Assembly (NCBI RefSeq): GCF_001422245.1 | Contig: NZ_LMMM01000012.1 | Location: 613 to 64,612, forward strand | DNA: 64,000 bases | Reading direction: 5' to 3' | Origin: Rhizobium sp. Leaf262 | GTDB lineage: Bacteria > Pseudomonadota > Alphaproteobacteria > Rhizobiales > Rhizobiaceae | Shown here: in pieces, positions 36,538 through 46,224 of the stretch | Layout: each line of letters begins with the position of its first letter | Numbering within the stretch: the stretch's first letter is position 1 | Notes under the pieces: generated by a model | Databases searched by the model: none | What the model was told of the DNA's origin: nothing | What the model saw: only the letters and a program-made list of their open reading frames with translations | Program-made: the position numbers and the translations under genes

Positions 36538-37896
36538 TCAGGTCGAACGGCTGACCGACGCCATGTCGCGGTAATTTTCCTGCAGGTAGCGATGGGTCGC
36601 GGCGGCATCGACCGGGCGACCGTAAAAATAGCCCTGCCCCATGGCGCAGCCCAGGCTGCGCAACTTCTCAGCCTCGCTCTTTTCTTCGATACCCTCTGCC
36701 ACCACCTCGAGATCAAGGCCATCGCACATCGCGACGATGGCCTTGATGATATGTTCGGATGGACGATCCGTGCTGATGCGCGACACGAAGGCGCGGTCGA
36801 TCTTGACCTTATCGAAGGAGAAGTCACGGAGCCGCCCAAGACTAGACTGTCCCGTTCCGAAGTCATCGAGTGAAATTCGAATACCGGCATTCTGCAGTTC
36901 GGTGAGAATGCGTTGCGCCGTATCAGCCGATGTCATGACCGCCGTCTCGGTAATCTCCAGCTCCACACGACGTGGATCGAGCCCGACCCGCCGTAGGATG
37001 GACAAAATATTCGCAGCCGTACCCGGATCCATCAACTGTGCCGAAGACAGGTTGAAGGACAGAAAAAGCTCCCGTGGCCAGGACAGCGCAGCTTCAGCTG
37101 CCTTACGAAGCAGCATTTCCGACAGTGCGTCGATGAAACCGCGCTCTTCCGCCAGCGGAACGAACACGGCAGGAGAGACAAAGCCGAGATCGGGATCGTT
37201 CCAGCGCGCCAAAGCCTCGAAACCAATCACCGTCGCATCCGTCAGACGGACGATGGGCTGGAAATGCACATCGACGGAATCAGTGATGATCGCGTGTCTC
37301 AATGCCTGTTCGAGTTGCGTGGCACTTTTCATTTCCTGAGCGATTTCGCGCGAATAGACCGTGATCTGACCTCTGCCGCGACGCTTGGAACGGTAAAGTG
37401 CCGTTTCTGCGCTCTTCAGCAAATCCTCGAAGTCATCGCCTGCAAATGGGTAGATCGCAAAACCGAAGGAAGAGGACAGGCGAACGTTTCTGTCTCCCAG
37501 ATCATAGGGTGCAGACAGCACGTCCTTGATCATCTGGCCGACGCGCTCTGCACCGGTGCGCTCAAACACGAGCGGCAGCACGAAAGCGAACTCATCACCG
37601 TCATGGCGGGTGACAATCGCACCATCAGGCACACAGGCCTTGAGACGATGCGCCACCTGACACAGGATCTCATCGCCCGCCTGCATGCCGAAGAGATCGT
37701 TGATCGGCTTGAAACCGTCAATATTCGCAACGCCGATCGTAAAGGGTGCCGGGTCGCTTGCCCGCTCTGCGGCCAGCATGCGGACCTTGTCGCGAAGCCG
37801 ATAGCGGTTTCCCAGACCCGTCAACGGATCGCTATAGGCCATGGCCTGCAACTCGTGCTGGCTTACCTGCGGCGCATTGGACTCTGGCGATTTCAT
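36538..37896 (-). CDS. GGDEF-EAL protein, predicted c-di-GMP phosphodiesterase
   Basis: The 452-residue cytoplasmic protein has a GGDEF domain (about 20-185) and an EAL domain (about 195-445). The cyclase signature reads DGDEF (99-103) in place of GGDEF, so synthesis activity is doubtful. The EAL domain keeps its catalytic residues: Glu227 in FEALARW, Asn282 in SFNLS, Glu in EITET (near 317), Asp344-Asp345 in DDFGTG and Lys365 in KIDRAF. It is therefore most likely a phosphodiesterase that lowers c-di-GMP. No sensor domain or membrane helix is present. It lies 138 bases from a PAS-receiver gene on the same strand. Confidence 0.92.
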   Translation of the reverse strand: MKSPESNAPQVSQHELQAMAYSDPLTGLGNRYRLRDKVRMLAAERASDPAPFTIGVANIDGFKPINDLFGMQAGDEILCQVAHRLKACVPDGAIVTRHDGDEFAFVLPLVFERTGAERVGQMIKDVLSAPYDLGDRNVRLSSSFGFAIYPFAGDDFEDLLKSAETALYRSKRRGRGQITVYSREIAQEMKSATQLEQALRHAIITDSVDVHFQPIVRLTDATVIGFEALARWNDPDLGFVSPAVFVPLAEERGFIDALSEMLLRKAAEAALSWPRELFLSFNLSSAQLMDPGTAANILSILRRVGLDPRRVELEITETAVMTSADTAQRILTELQNAGIRISLDDFGTGQSSLGRLRDFSFDKVKIDRAFVSRISTDRPSEHIIKAIVAMCDGLDLEVVAEGIEEKSEAEKLRSLGCAMGQGYFYGRPVDAAATHRYLQENYRDMASVSRST

Positions 37897-38034
37897 TCGC
37901 GCATCCCGATTGATGGATTGTAGGAAACGTGCACGGCTTCATCATTCTGATTCTTGCGAAGCACTATCGCTGAACTGTATAAAATAGCCACAGATTTTCA
38001 GGGTAAAGTGCGCTGTTAAGGTGCAGTCTTTGGC

Positions 38035-39702
38035 TTAGCCGCGCACCTGATACTCCCGTTGCGGAAGATGACGCTTGAACAGCACTTCCACCATATCCGG
38101 GCTGACGGGTTTCAGAAGCATATCGTCCATCCCCGCAGCAAGACAGGCCTGCCGGTCGCCATCGAAAGCAAGCGAGACGACGCCAATGATCGGGGTGCGA
38201 TCGCGCTCCGCGCCCATCATGTTGCGCAATCGGCGTGCCGCCTCGAAACCATCCATATCCGGCAATGTCGTGTCCAGCAGAATGAAAGAAGGCCGTTCCT
38301 GCTCAAAGGCCTGAAGCGCATCCTTGGCGGTCGCCGCAATCTTGTAGCTCAAGCCGAGACTTTCCATAATCTGGGAGAAAACGATCTGATTGATGTTGTT
38401 GTCTTCGACGACGAGAACATCGAGAGCGGTCTTTTTGACGGGTGCCGGGCCGACACCTGTCGAAATCTCCCAGGCGCTGTCGGGCGACGGCAAGGACGCG
38501 AGCACTTGGCTGTTCAGCCGAAAATGTCTGGTGAGCTGGCTGATAAGCGAGCTTTCCAGCAGAAAATCGTCCACGGTAAGGACGTCCACACCGAAGGACT
38601 GCGGTAGATCGAGACAGGCCATGTCTAGCTGCACATCGACGATGACGAGGTCGATCCGCACGCCTGCCGATGCGGCAAATTCCATGAATGCCCTCTGCTC
38701 CGTCAGGCTTGCAGCGACCGCGCAATCCACACCCACGGTTACCATTTTCTTGCGGGCGACTTCACCGAGCAGCGCATTCGGCGTCACCAGCAACATGCTG
38801 CGGCCCTTCAGGATTTGGGCCGCCTGATGATTTTCATCGTCCATATAAGACGACGCGACGAAGGAGATGTGCTCCAGACCTCGGATGACGCTTTTGCCAT
38901 CGGAGCCTGCCGTCGAGAAGGCTGTGACATCGTCCATGGTCGTGACGAGAAAATAGCGACCGGGCTTGCCCACGCGCTGTTTTCTGGTGATGACGAGGAC
39001 CTCTTCGCCGGTTAACCGGGTTATCCGCTCAGGCAGAATGGCGGGCGTTCCCGTCTCGAGAACATGCCGGTCCATGGCATCGATGCGCGAGGCAAGCGGG
39101 TCTGAATGAATGTCTGAGACGGTGCGACCAAGAATGAGATCGCTGGACGTTTCCAAAAGCGTGCAGCCCGCCTTGTTGACCGCGACATAGGTCGTGTGGC
39201 GATCCTTGACGAAGATCGACAAAGGCAGCGTATCCAGGATTTCCTCGGTCAGTTGGACCCGCTCGATGTCCGAGCGCCACTGGTCTTCGCGCTTCTTCTG
39301 TTCGGAAATATCGGAGATGACGCAGATGCCGATGCCGGACGGCATGCGGCGCTTCATGACGCGCAGCCAGCGATCGCCAGCGGTCTGCTCTACGGATTCG
39401 GATCGCTCTTTCCAGTGTGATGCAAGCTGTTCGGCAATCCAGTCTTCCCGCTCCACGCTGTGGGAAAGCGCTTCATCACCCGATGCGCGCTGGCAATCGT
39501 AAAGTGCGGCCAAGAAGTCGCGCAGGCGAGTGCCGACAGCGACTTTGGTTTCGCACACGGCGAAGTGAGTAAGGACACGGCGGCTGGCAAAGACAATCTG
39601 GTCGTGACGGTCGTAGATGATCAGCGCAGAGGAGATCGCGTCGCAAACGGCGTCGAACATGGCAGTATGAATGTCTGCGCAGATCGGCGCCTCATTCGTC
39701 AT
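38035..39702 (-). CDS. PAS/receiver protein lacking a histidine kinase core
   Basis: The 555-residue product has a PAS-like domain (about 12-135), a second PAS (about 150-262), a degenerate receiver-like region (about 300-395) and a C-terminal receiver (about 428-545). The last keeps Glu433-Asp434, the phospho-acceptor Asp477 in LLDTTLPDMDG and Lys531. I see neither a HisKA box nor the N and G boxes of an ATPase between PAS2 and the receivers. It looks like a hybrid kinase that lost its catalytic core, or a scaffold phosphorylated by another kinase. It lies upstream of the c-di-GMP gene on the same strand, which suggests a shared pathway. Confidence 0.8.
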   Translation of the reverse strand: MTNEAPICADIHTAMFDAVCDAISSALIIYDRHDQIVFASRRVLTHFAVCETKVAVGTRLRDFLAALYDCQRASGDEALSHSVEREDWIAEQLASHWKERSESVEQTAGDRWLRVMKRRMPSGIGICVISDISEQKKREDQWRSDIERVQLTEEILDTLPLSIFVKDRHTTYVAVNKAGCTLLETSSDLILGRTVSDIHSDPLASRIDAMDRHVLETGTPAILPERITRLTGEEVLVITRKQRVGKPGRYFLVTTMDDVTAFSTAGSDGKSVIRGLEHISFVASSYMDDENHQAAQILKGRSMLLVTPNALLGEVARKKMVTVGVDCAVAASLTEQRAFMEFAASAGVRIDLVIVDVQLDMACLDLPQSFGVDVLTVDDFLLESSLISQLTRHFRLNSQVLASLPSPDSAWEISTGVGPAPVKKTALDVLVVEDNNINQIVFSQIMESLGLSYKIAATAKDALQAFEQERPSFILLDTTLPDMDGFEAARRLRNMMGAERDRTPIIGVVSLAFDGDRQACLAAGMDDMLLKPVSPDMVEVLFKRHLPQREYQVRG

Positions 39703-40040
39703 TGCAATTCCTCACACGCACGTCTCAAGCGAAATTTTCACTCACAAAAAGATTGGCCAATGACCGTACGGAAATGGATAAAATTTATGGACATGCGGGG
39801 TTGAGACTTGAAGCAAACCTTTTCATATGATGCGACGGCCCCAGCTTTCCGTCGCATGCCCCGTCAAACCAACGGGATCATGAATGCTGCACTCATTTCA
39901 AGCTGAAGACAGAGTAAACCCTTTACCTTAAAAGGCACTTAACATCGCCATTTGGAAAAATTGGCGGGACAACCGGCCTATATGCCGTTCTGTGCACGAA
40001 TTCTCTTTCACAAGACCCGCGAATCCACGAAAATGACCCC
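39703..40040. other. Divergent intergenic region upstream of mutL
   Basis: These 338 bases hold no gene. They separate the PAS-receiver gene (minus) from mutL (plus) and contain its likely promoter near 39953-39983. A GCGACGG/CCGTCGC inverted pair lies near 39831-39864. Confidence 0.5.
39953..39983 (+). promoter_or_regulatory. Possible mutL promoter
   Basis: CTATAT at 39978-39983 is a perfect alphaproteobacterial -10 box. The best -35 candidate is TTGGAA at 39953-39958, with a long 19-base spacing, so the call is weak. The mutL ATG lies 58 bases downstream. Confidence 0.35.
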
Positions 40041-41858
40041 ATGTCCATCAAGCAGCTTTCCGAAACACTGATCAACCAGATCGCAGCAGGCGAGGTCATC
40101 GAGCGACCATCCAGCGCGGCCAAGGAGTTGATCGAAAACGCAATCGATGCGGGCGCGACGCGCATCGAGATCGCCACGGCAGGAGGTGGAAAGGGGCTTG
40201 TGCGCATCTCCGACAATGGCTGTGGCATGTCGGCCTCCGATCTCGAACTGGCGATCCGCCGGCACTGCACCTCGAAAATTTCCACGACGCTGGACGATAT
40301 CAGCACATTGGGCTTTCGCGGCGAGGCCCTGCCCTCGATCGGTTCCGTCGCCAAGCTGACCATCACCAGCCGTCAGCAAGGCGCACAGGAAGGTGCCATC
40401 ATTTCCGTCGCCGGCGGCAAACTGTCGCCCGTCAGACCCGCGCCGTCCAATACCGGCACGATCGTGGAGGTTCGCGATCTCTTCTTCGCCACGCCCGCTC
40501 GCCTGAAATTCCTCAAGACGGAAAAGGCCGAGGCTGCGGCAATTACAGACGTCGTCAAGCGCATGGCGATTGCCTTTCCGAACATCCGCTTCGTGCTTTC
40601 GGGGACAGACCGCTCCACGCTAGAATTTCCAGCCACCGGCGATGATCATCTCGCGCGCATGGCGCAAATTCTCGGTGCCGATTTCAAGGACAACGCCATT
40701 GAAATCGATGCGGAGCGCGAAGACGTCACCCTCACGGGATTTGCGGGCGTGCCGACCTTCAATCGCGGCAACTCGGCGCATCAATACATGTTCGTCAACG
40801 GTCGCCCCGTTCAGGACAAGCTGCTGTTATCAGCCCTGCGCGGTGCCTATGCGGAAACGATACCGCATGGCCGTTACCCGATCGCCGTTCTGTCGCTTCA
40901 GCTTGATCCGGCGTTGGTGGATGTCAACGTGCATCCGGCAAAATCCGATGTCCGTTTTCGCGACCCCGGCCTGATCCGTGGACTGATCGTCGGTGCCGTG
41001 CGCCAGGCCTTGACCCGCGAGGGCGACCGCGCCTCGACAACGGGGGCTGCCCAGATGATGAGTGCGTTTCGCCCCGGCTACAGCCCTTCGACGGTTCGCT
41101 CTTACGCATCGCAAGCGTGGACGCCTGCCTCCTCGCCCTCACGCCCCCTCTCTATGCCGAACGATCTGGCCCTGCACGAAACGCCGCAGTCTCAATTCGC
41201 CGATATCACCATGCCGACGGCGCGAACCGACACAGCTGGCACCTCAGGCGACAGTGCCGGTGCGAACGAGCCATCCCGCTTTCCACTCGGAGCGGCCCGG
41301 GCGCAGGTCCATGCCAATTACATCGTCGCCCAGACGGAAGACGGCCTTGTGATCGTCGATCAACATGCCGCGCACGAACGTCTGGTGTTCGAGGAAATCC
41401 GCAAGGCGCTGCATTCCAAGCGCCCTGCGTCGCAAGTTCTGCTTATTCCCGAAATCGTCGACCTTCCGGAGGAGGATTGCGACCGGTTGATGGAGCATGC
41501 CGAAAGCTTCGACAGTATGGGCCTTGCCATCGAGCGGTTCGGACCCGGTGCCGTTGCCGTGCGGGAAACACCCGCCATGTTGGGCGAGGTCAATGTGCAG
41601 GGCCTTGTCCGCCAGCTTGCCGATGAGATTGCCGAATGGGACACGGCTGGCAGCCTTGCGAGCAAGCTGGAATATGTGGCCGCGACTATGGCGTGCCACG
41701 GGTCGGTCCGCGCTGGTCGCCGTATGCGCCCGGAGGAGATGAATGCCCTCTTGCGCCAGATGGAAAACACTCCAGGTTCCGGCCAGTGCAACCACGGTCG
41801 TCCCACCTATATCGAACTCAAGCTTTCCGACATCGAAAAGCTGTTCGGCAGAAGCTGA
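40041..41858 (+). CDS. mutL: DNA mismatch repair protein MutL
   Basis: The 605-residue product has an N-terminal GHKL ATPase ([40 protein letters not shown]), a proline/serine-rich linker (about 335-420) and a C-terminal dimer domain. That domain contains [15 protein letters not shown], the endonuclease metal motif DQHAx2Ex4E, together with [12 protein letters not shown] and [11 protein letters not shown]. It is therefore the nicking MutL type found in organisms without MutH. MutL couples MutS mismatch recognition to strand incision. Length is normal. Confidence 0.97.
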   Translation: MSIKQLSETLINQIAAGEVIERPSSAAKELIENAIDAGATRIEIATAGGGKGLVRISDNGCGMSASDLELAIRRHCTSKISTTLDDISTLGFRGEALPSIGSVAKLTITSRQQGAQEGAIISVAGGKLSPVRPAPSNTGTIVEVRDLFFATPARLKFLKTEKAEAAAITDVVKRMAIAFPNIRFVLSGTDRSTLEFPATGDDHLARMAQILGADFKDNAIEIDAEREDVTLTGFAGVPTFNRGNSAHQYMFVNGRPVQDKLLLSALRGAYAETIPHGRYPIAVLSLQLDPALVDVNVHPAKSDVRFRDPGLIRGLIVGAVRQALTREGDRASTTGAAQMMSAFRPGYSPSTVRSYASQAWTPASSPSRPLSMPNDLALHETPQSQFADITMPTARTDTAGTSGDSAGANEPSRFPLGAARAQVHANYIVAQTEDGLVIVDQHAAHERLVFEEIRKALHSKRPASQVLLIPEIVDLPEEDCDRLMEHAESFDSMGLAIERFGPGAVAVRETPAMLGEVNVQGLVRQLADEIAEWDTAGSLASKLEYVAATMACHGSVRAGRRMRPEEMNALLRQMENTPGSGQCNHGRPTYIELKLSDIEKLFGRS

Positions 41859-41932
41859 GATATTCCCCGCCAGCAGTCTGGCATTATGGCGTAGGCTTCA
41901 CTAAAAAGGCGGTGTGTCAGGAGATGAGACGG

Positions 41933-42169
41933 ATGAACAGATTTGAAGGCGGCGGCAATCGCGAAGCAAAGGTCGAATATCTCGATGGCGACATGCGCAT
42001 CGTGCAGACCGGATCGCATGTCATCTGCGCAATGACGGGCAAACAGATCCCGCTCGATGAACTCCGTTACTGGAACGTTCTGCGCCAGGAACCCTATGCG
42101 GATGCGGCGGCGTCACTGGAAGCAGAAAAACGGGCGGGCGCCTTGCCCAACCAGAAGCGCAACGCCTGA
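41933..42169 (+). CDS. DUF2093 domain protein
   Basis: The 78-residue product is a small DUF2093 protein, with REAKVEYLDGDMRIVQTGSHV and CAMTGKQIPLDELRYWNV. The CxxTG..IPLDEL pattern resembles a treble-clef style stub with only one cysteine. ATG 41933 has AGGAG nine bases upstream; ATG 41924 sits directly on the same site and is unlikely. Function is unknown; the family occurs in alphaproteobacteria. A shared terminator follows. Confidence 0.87.
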   Translation: MNRFEGGGNREAKVEYLDGDMRIVQTGSHVICAMTGKQIPLDELRYWNVLRQEPYADAAASLEAEKRAGALPNQKRNA

Positions 42170-42221
42170 TCCCAGAGCGTTGCCTTGTTAGATAGAAACA
42201 CTCTAGCATGACTCACCAACA

Positions 42222-42250
42222 AAAAAGCCGGGTTTCAAGCCCGGCTTTTT
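42222..42250. terminator. Bidirectional rho-independent terminator
   Basis: AAAAAGCCGGG (42222-42232) pairs with CCCGGCTTTTT (42240-42250) around TTTCAAG. A-run and T-run flank the stem on both strands, so it can end the DUF2093 transcript (plus) and the minus-strand gene that stops at 42253. Confidence 0.88.
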
Positions 42251-42252
42251 CT

Positions 42253-42576
42253 TTAAGGTGAGGTAGTATTGGTGGAGCTTGGATTGCGATCCGTGCCCTC
42301 TGTGGCGGGGGCCGAGCCAGAAGGCTGGTTGTTGTCGAAACCCTGACCGCTCTGCGCTCCTGGATTGGCCGCAGGTGCTGAAGAAGCGGGGCCGGGTGCG
42401 GGCTGGGTTTCTGTCGTGGCGGGCGCGGTGCTTTCGCCCCATGTCTCGGCTACGAGCCAGACTGCTCCCGCAAGCAGGAGACTGATGATCAGAATCACCA
42501 AAACGGGGCTACCCTTAAAACCCTGGCGACTTTCGCGGGGGGTGAACACCTTCTTTTCCGTATTTTCCTGCGGCAT
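42253..42576 (-). CDS. Small single-pass protein with Pro/Ala/Ser-rich tail
   Basis: The 107-residue product has a charged N-terminus, one membrane helix (about 25-43, PVLVILIISLLLAGAVWLV) and a disordered exported tail rich in Pro, Ala, Ser, Thr, Gly. I do not recognise a family. It has good context: AGGAGG lies 6 bases before the ATG, and a terminator follows the stop. It may be the last gene after lpxK, 150 bases away. Confidence 0.72.
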   Translation of the reverse strand: MPQENTEKKVFTPRESRQGFKGSPVLVILIISLLLAGAVWLVAETWGESTAPATTETQPAPGPASSAPAANPGAQSGQGFDNNQPSGSAPATEGTDRNPSSTNTTSP

Positions 42577-42726
42577 GAAAATCCTCCTGAAACCAGAGAG
42601 CGAACAAAACGGCGCTCATATCATCAGGATAAGCATCCGAAAGGCAGATAGTTCCTTCGGCTCATATATTCGGCACAGACTGACATGGTGCCGCGACGGT
42701 GTGTGCTGTAGCCGGAGCTTTCGAGG

Positions 42727-43758
42727 TCAGGCCTGCTGAAGCTTGCGGCGACGGCAATTCTGTACGGCGGTATCGATGATCGCACCGGCAGCATTCGGAT
42801 CGTCAAATACCATGTCGATATCGATGACCAACGTAGTCTCAAGCAATCTGGCGGCATCGCCGTGGTGCCCTTTGAGCCGCACGGCGTCTTTGGCTGTGGT
42901 GACCGGTAACAGGTTCTGCCTGGACGTCTCATCCAGAAGATCGCGAACTTCCTCATCGCTGAAATGATGGTGATCCGGAAAAGATCGTTTGGTGACGATG
43001 TTCCCGCCAAGTTGCTCGATCGTGCGGTGAAACTTCGCGGGATCGGCGATGCCCGCATAGGCGAGCACGCGCTTTCCCACAAAATCGGGCTGAGGCCGTG
43101 GCTGGATCGATGAAACGAAGATCTGCTTTCCGGCGCGTGCCGCGGTGCGCACGATGGCGTCCGCTGCCTGCCCGTTACCAACTTTCAGGATGGCGGTCAG
43201 CTGCCGCATCTGCTCGTCGAGAGGCGCACGAACCGGGCCACCGGGAACGAGATGACCATTGCCGATGCCGCGCTGCGTGTCGATCACCACAAGCGCATAG
43301 TCAAGCGTCAGCCGCGCGCTTTGAAAACCATCATCCATGATGATCAGATCCACGCCTTCCGAAACAAGACGGCGTGCGCCCTCGACCCGTCGACGAGAAA
43401 TGACGGTGATCGCCTCTCGCGCCAGCAGCAGGGGCTCATCGCCCACATCGACAGACCGATGATGATCGGCATCCACCAGTGTTGTGACGTCCAGCGTGCC
43501 ACCATAGCCGCGACTGAGAAAACCCGGCTTGAGGCCTTTGTCCAGAGCAGCCCGTGCGATGGCAATGGCGGTAGGCGTCTTGCCCGCGCCGCCGACGGTG
43601 AAGTTGCCGATACAGATGACTGGAACCGAAACGGAGGCACGCTTTGCCGTTTTCATCCTCTTGCCGGCGACTTTACCGTAAAGAAATGAAAAGGGTGCCA
43701 ACGCCCAGGCCTGCCAACCGGACTTTTCCCACCAGAATGGCGGCGCTTCCGAAACCAT
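42727..43758 (-). CDS. lpxK: Tetraacyldisaccharide 4'-kinase (lipid A synthesis)
   Basis: The 343-residue product phosphorylates the 4'-position of the lipid A disaccharide at the inner membrane. A short membrane-associated N-terminal helix ([14 protein letters not shown]) precedes the Walker A loop [33 protein letters not shown] and IIMDDGFQS are family motifs. It follows an HAD gene by 95 bases and waaA before that, forming a lipid A / LPS core gene group on the minus strand. Confidence 0.96.
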   Translation of the reverse strand: MVSEAPPFWWEKSGWQAWALAPFSFLYGKVAGKRMKTAKRASVSVPVICIGNFTVGGAGKTPTAIAIARAALDKGLKPGFLSRGYGGTLDVTTLVDADHHRSVDVGDEPLLLAREAITVISRRRVEGARRLVSEGVDLIIMDDGFQSARLTLDYALVVIDTQRGIGNGHLVPGGPVRAPLDEQMRQLTAILKVGNGQAADAIVRTAARAGKQIFVSSIQPRPQPDFVGKRVLAYAGIADPAKFHRTIEQLGGNIVTKRSFPDHHHFSDEEVRDLLDETSRQNLLPVTTAKDAVRLKGHHGDAARLLETTLVIDIDMVFDDPNAAGAIIDTAVQNCRRRKLQQA

Positions 43759-43853
43759 CCGTCCCCAAACTCCCGCGTTCCCTTATTGGTCGCAGCAGCT
43801 ATCTGCCAGAAAAGTAAGGATTTTGCAAAGACCGCCCGTTGCCGGGCAAGACC

Positions 43854-44594
43854 TCAGGGCGCAATGCGGGTGGGCAGCAGGCTTTCCAGCCCGGTGATAT
43901 CGGCAAGACAGTAGTCGCAATCGCCGCCAAGGCTTTCTCTGGAACCCGTGCCGGTCAGCACGGCAACGCACAGACCGGCGCCTGCATTCCTGCCCATGTG
44001 AAGATCGTGATTGTTATCACCCACGACAGCGACGCGATCCGGTGACAGACCGATGGCGGCGCAGAAACCAAGGACCATGCCGGGCTGCGGCTTGGTACCA
44101 TGGCCGCTGTCATACCCTGCGACGAAATCGAGATCGGTCTCGAAACCGAAGCGTTTGGCAAGCTGCCGGATCGACGCCTCATTGTCGCTGGATGCGATAC
44201 CGAGGCGATAGCCCCTTGCCTTGAGCCTTGCAAACAGCGCCTTGAGATCGGTCACGGCAACCGATTGTCCGGCAGCTTCGGTGAACAGGCGGTCGAGACG
44301 GGCGGTCAGGTCGGCAATATCACAGGGTGAACCTGCCGCGACGAGCCCATGGGCGATCTGCGCGGTATTGCCGGCAGCAAGCAGGCTGTCGGCTTCGACA
44401 TGCCCGGTTACGGGGTCCATGCCGCAGGCAAGGAGCAGGCGATCTGCCAACGCAGCATCTCCCTGCGAGGCGATCCGCGCAAGCTCCCGGTTAACGGGTC
44501 CCCAGCTCGCATCATAGCCGATCAGCGTTCCGTCCTTGTCGAACAGAATGGCCGCTATGGACGCGGGTGATCGGGCATCACTCCCCAACGGCAC
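43854..44594 (-). CDS. HAD family hydrolase (phosphoglycolate phosphatase-like)
   Basis: The 246-residue product has the HAD motifs: ILFDKDGTLIGYDASW (motif I, DxDGT), LGIASSDNEASI (motif II), and VAVVGDNNHDLHMGRNAGAG (motif IV, with a second D). The cap is helical, as in phosphoglycolate phosphatases. Substrate is unknown. The start is a GTG two bases after the waaA stop, which implies coupled translation. Its place between waaA and lpxK suggests, without proof, a role in LPS precursor or phosphate metabolism. Confidence 0.87.
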   Translation of the reverse strand: MPLGSDARSPASIAAILFDKDGTLIGYDASWGPVNRELARIASQGDAALADRLLLACGMDPVTGHVEADSLLAAGNTAQIAHGLVAAGSPCDIADLTARLDRLFTEAAGQSVAVTDLKALFARLKARGYRLGIASSDNEASIRQLAKRFGFETDLDFVAGYDSGHGTKPQPGMVLGFCAAIGLSPDRVAVVGDNNHDLHMGRNAGAGLCVAVLTGTGSRESLGGDCDYCLADITGLESLLPTRIAP

Positions 44595-44596
44595 GA

Positions 44597-45913
44597 TCAG
44601 CCAACCGCACTGCGAGGCTGCAGCTTCGCCGTCACCGTCAATGGATTGATATAGGGCTCCAACGCCTTGACCGTCGAAGACAGCGCACCGCGCATGTCCT
44701 GAATGACCTTGCCGCCGGCATCGATCATCTTATAGCGCTCATTGTCGTTGACGAGCAGGTAATGCACGGCCTTGGCCAGCATTTCGACGTCGCGAATGAT
44801 GCGACCGCCGCCGGACCGCAGCAGTTTCTGATAGGCTTCGCGGAAATTTTGCACATGCGCGCCTGATAGCACCGCGCAGCCCAGCATGGCGGGCTCCAGC
44901 GGGTTCTGCCCGCCTTCCGCCATCAGCGAACGACCCACGAAAGCCAGTTCCGTCAGACGGAGATAAAGCCCCATCTCGCCGATGCTGTCGCCCAGAAAAA
45001 TATCGGTCTGCGGGGTGATAGCGTCATTGCGGCTTCTGCGCGCCACGGTCAGGTTCATGCCCTTCAGCATGGTTTCGATGTCATCGGCGCGTTCTGGGTG
45101 ACGTGGCACGATGATGGTCAGTTGCCCGTCACGCGATTTGATCGCGTTATGAACAGTGCCCGCAGCCTTTTCTTCGCCGTCGAAGGTCGAAATGGCGGCC
45201 CATGTCTTGCGATTGCCGATCTGTCGACGATAGGTGTCGAGAGCCGTGGCCTCGCATGGGGGCGGATCGGTGTCACCCTTCAAGTTGCCGGAAACGACGA
45301 CAGGCCACGAACCCAGATCGCGGAACCGTTCGGCATCGACATCCGACTGCGCCACGACAAGAGCAAGCTTGCTGAACAGGGCTTCGGCAAAATCCGAGCG
45401 GCTGTGCCACCGACCGAAAGAGCGGTCAGAAAGGCGTGCATTGACGCGAATTTGCGGAATGTGGCGACGCTCGAGTTCCATCATCGTCACCGGCCATATC
45501 TCGGATTCGGCAGTGATGGCTGCGTCCGGCATCCAGTAGCTCAGGAACCGGTTTATGGAAATTTTGATGTCCAGCGGCACATATTGGTGAATGATGTCAT
45601 CACCCAGACGTGTCTTGCTGAGCTCTGCCGAGGTGACGGTGCCGGTGGTCAAAAGAACGTGAATGTCGCGTTTGCGGATTTCGCGGATCAGTGGCACGAG
45701 GGCCAGGGTCTCCCCCACGCTTGCGGCATGAAACCAGACCAAAGGCCCCCGCGGGCGATCCGCGCTCGCATGGCCGAAACGCTCCATACGGCGGCGCTTG
45801 TCTTCCTTGCCCTTGGCGGAACGATACATCAGGTAGGGTCGGGCAAACGGGTAAGCGGCGACGCCAGCAATTCTGTAACCCGAAAGGGCGAAACGTGCGA
45901 TACGGCTGTTCAT
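44597..45913 (-). CDS. waaA: 3-deoxy-D-manno-octulosonic acid (Kdo) transferase
   Basis: The 438-residue product is a GT-B family 30 enzyme that adds Kdo to lipid A precursor at the inner membrane. RGPLVWFHAASVGETLALVP contains the conserved catalytic Glu motif, and the later VPRHPERADDIE and GGQNPLEPAMLGC segments bind CMP-Kdo. The N-terminal stretch around 8-30 is hydrophobic enough to serve as an anchor. It leads the waaA-HAD-lpxK group. Confidence 0.96.
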   Translation of the reverse strand: MNSRIARFALSGYRIAGVAAYPFARPYLMYRSAKGKEDKRRRMERFGHASADRPRGPLVWFHAASVGETLALVPLIREIRKRDIHVLLTTGTVTSAELSKTRLGDDIIHQYVPLDIKISINRFLSYWMPDAAITAESEIWPVTMMELERRHIPQIRVNARLSDRSFGRWHSRSDFAEALFSKLALVVAQSDVDAERFRDLGSWPVVVSGNLKGDTDPPPCEATALDTYRRQIGNRKTWAAISTFDGEEKAAGTVHNAIKSRDGQLTIIVPRHPERADDIETMLKGMNLTVARRSRNDAITPQTDIFLGDSIGEMGLYLRLTELAFVGRSLMAEGGQNPLEPAMLGCAVLSGAHVQNFREAYQKLLRSGGGRIIRDVEMLAKAVHYLLVNDNERYKMIDAGGKVIQDMRGALSSTVKALEPYINPLTVTAKLQPRSAVG

Positions 45914-46224
45914 GACATGCTGCCTTCGATCATTTCGCGCAATGCTTTCCCCTGTGATCCCTGCCGGAGCTTAACGCCACATATACGGATATACCCGCGC
46001 CGCTCTATCTTGTTGGTAAGACATCGGATCTTGCAAACCGCCCCGGCGGTGCGAGCTCGATGCTTGGAGGCCTACTTCGTATAAAAATGCGTCTTTTTTG
46101 TTTCAGGACAAAATCGATCTGCGAAAAAATGCACGTCCACCCCAGATGTTGTGCGTGCCCTAAGGGGACGCGCACAACCTTTTGCTCTGTCTGGTATAGT
46201 ACAAAGGAAGTAGGAAAGCAGCGA
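45914..46224. other. Intergenic region upstream of waaA
   Basis: These 311 bases hold no gene. They contain the probable waaA promoter region (minus) and the 3' end of the DUF4170 gene. A stable hairpin with a T-run on plus lies at 46148-46182. Confidence 0.5.
46148..46182 (+). terminator. Orphan terminator-like hairpin
   Basis: GTTGTGCG (46148-46155) pairs with CGCACAAC (46171-46178), extended by CCC/GGG, and is followed by CTTTTG on plus. No plus-strand gene ends here, so it could close a small RNA or be the 3' end of the minus-strand DUF4170 transcript without a T-run. Confidence 0.4.
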
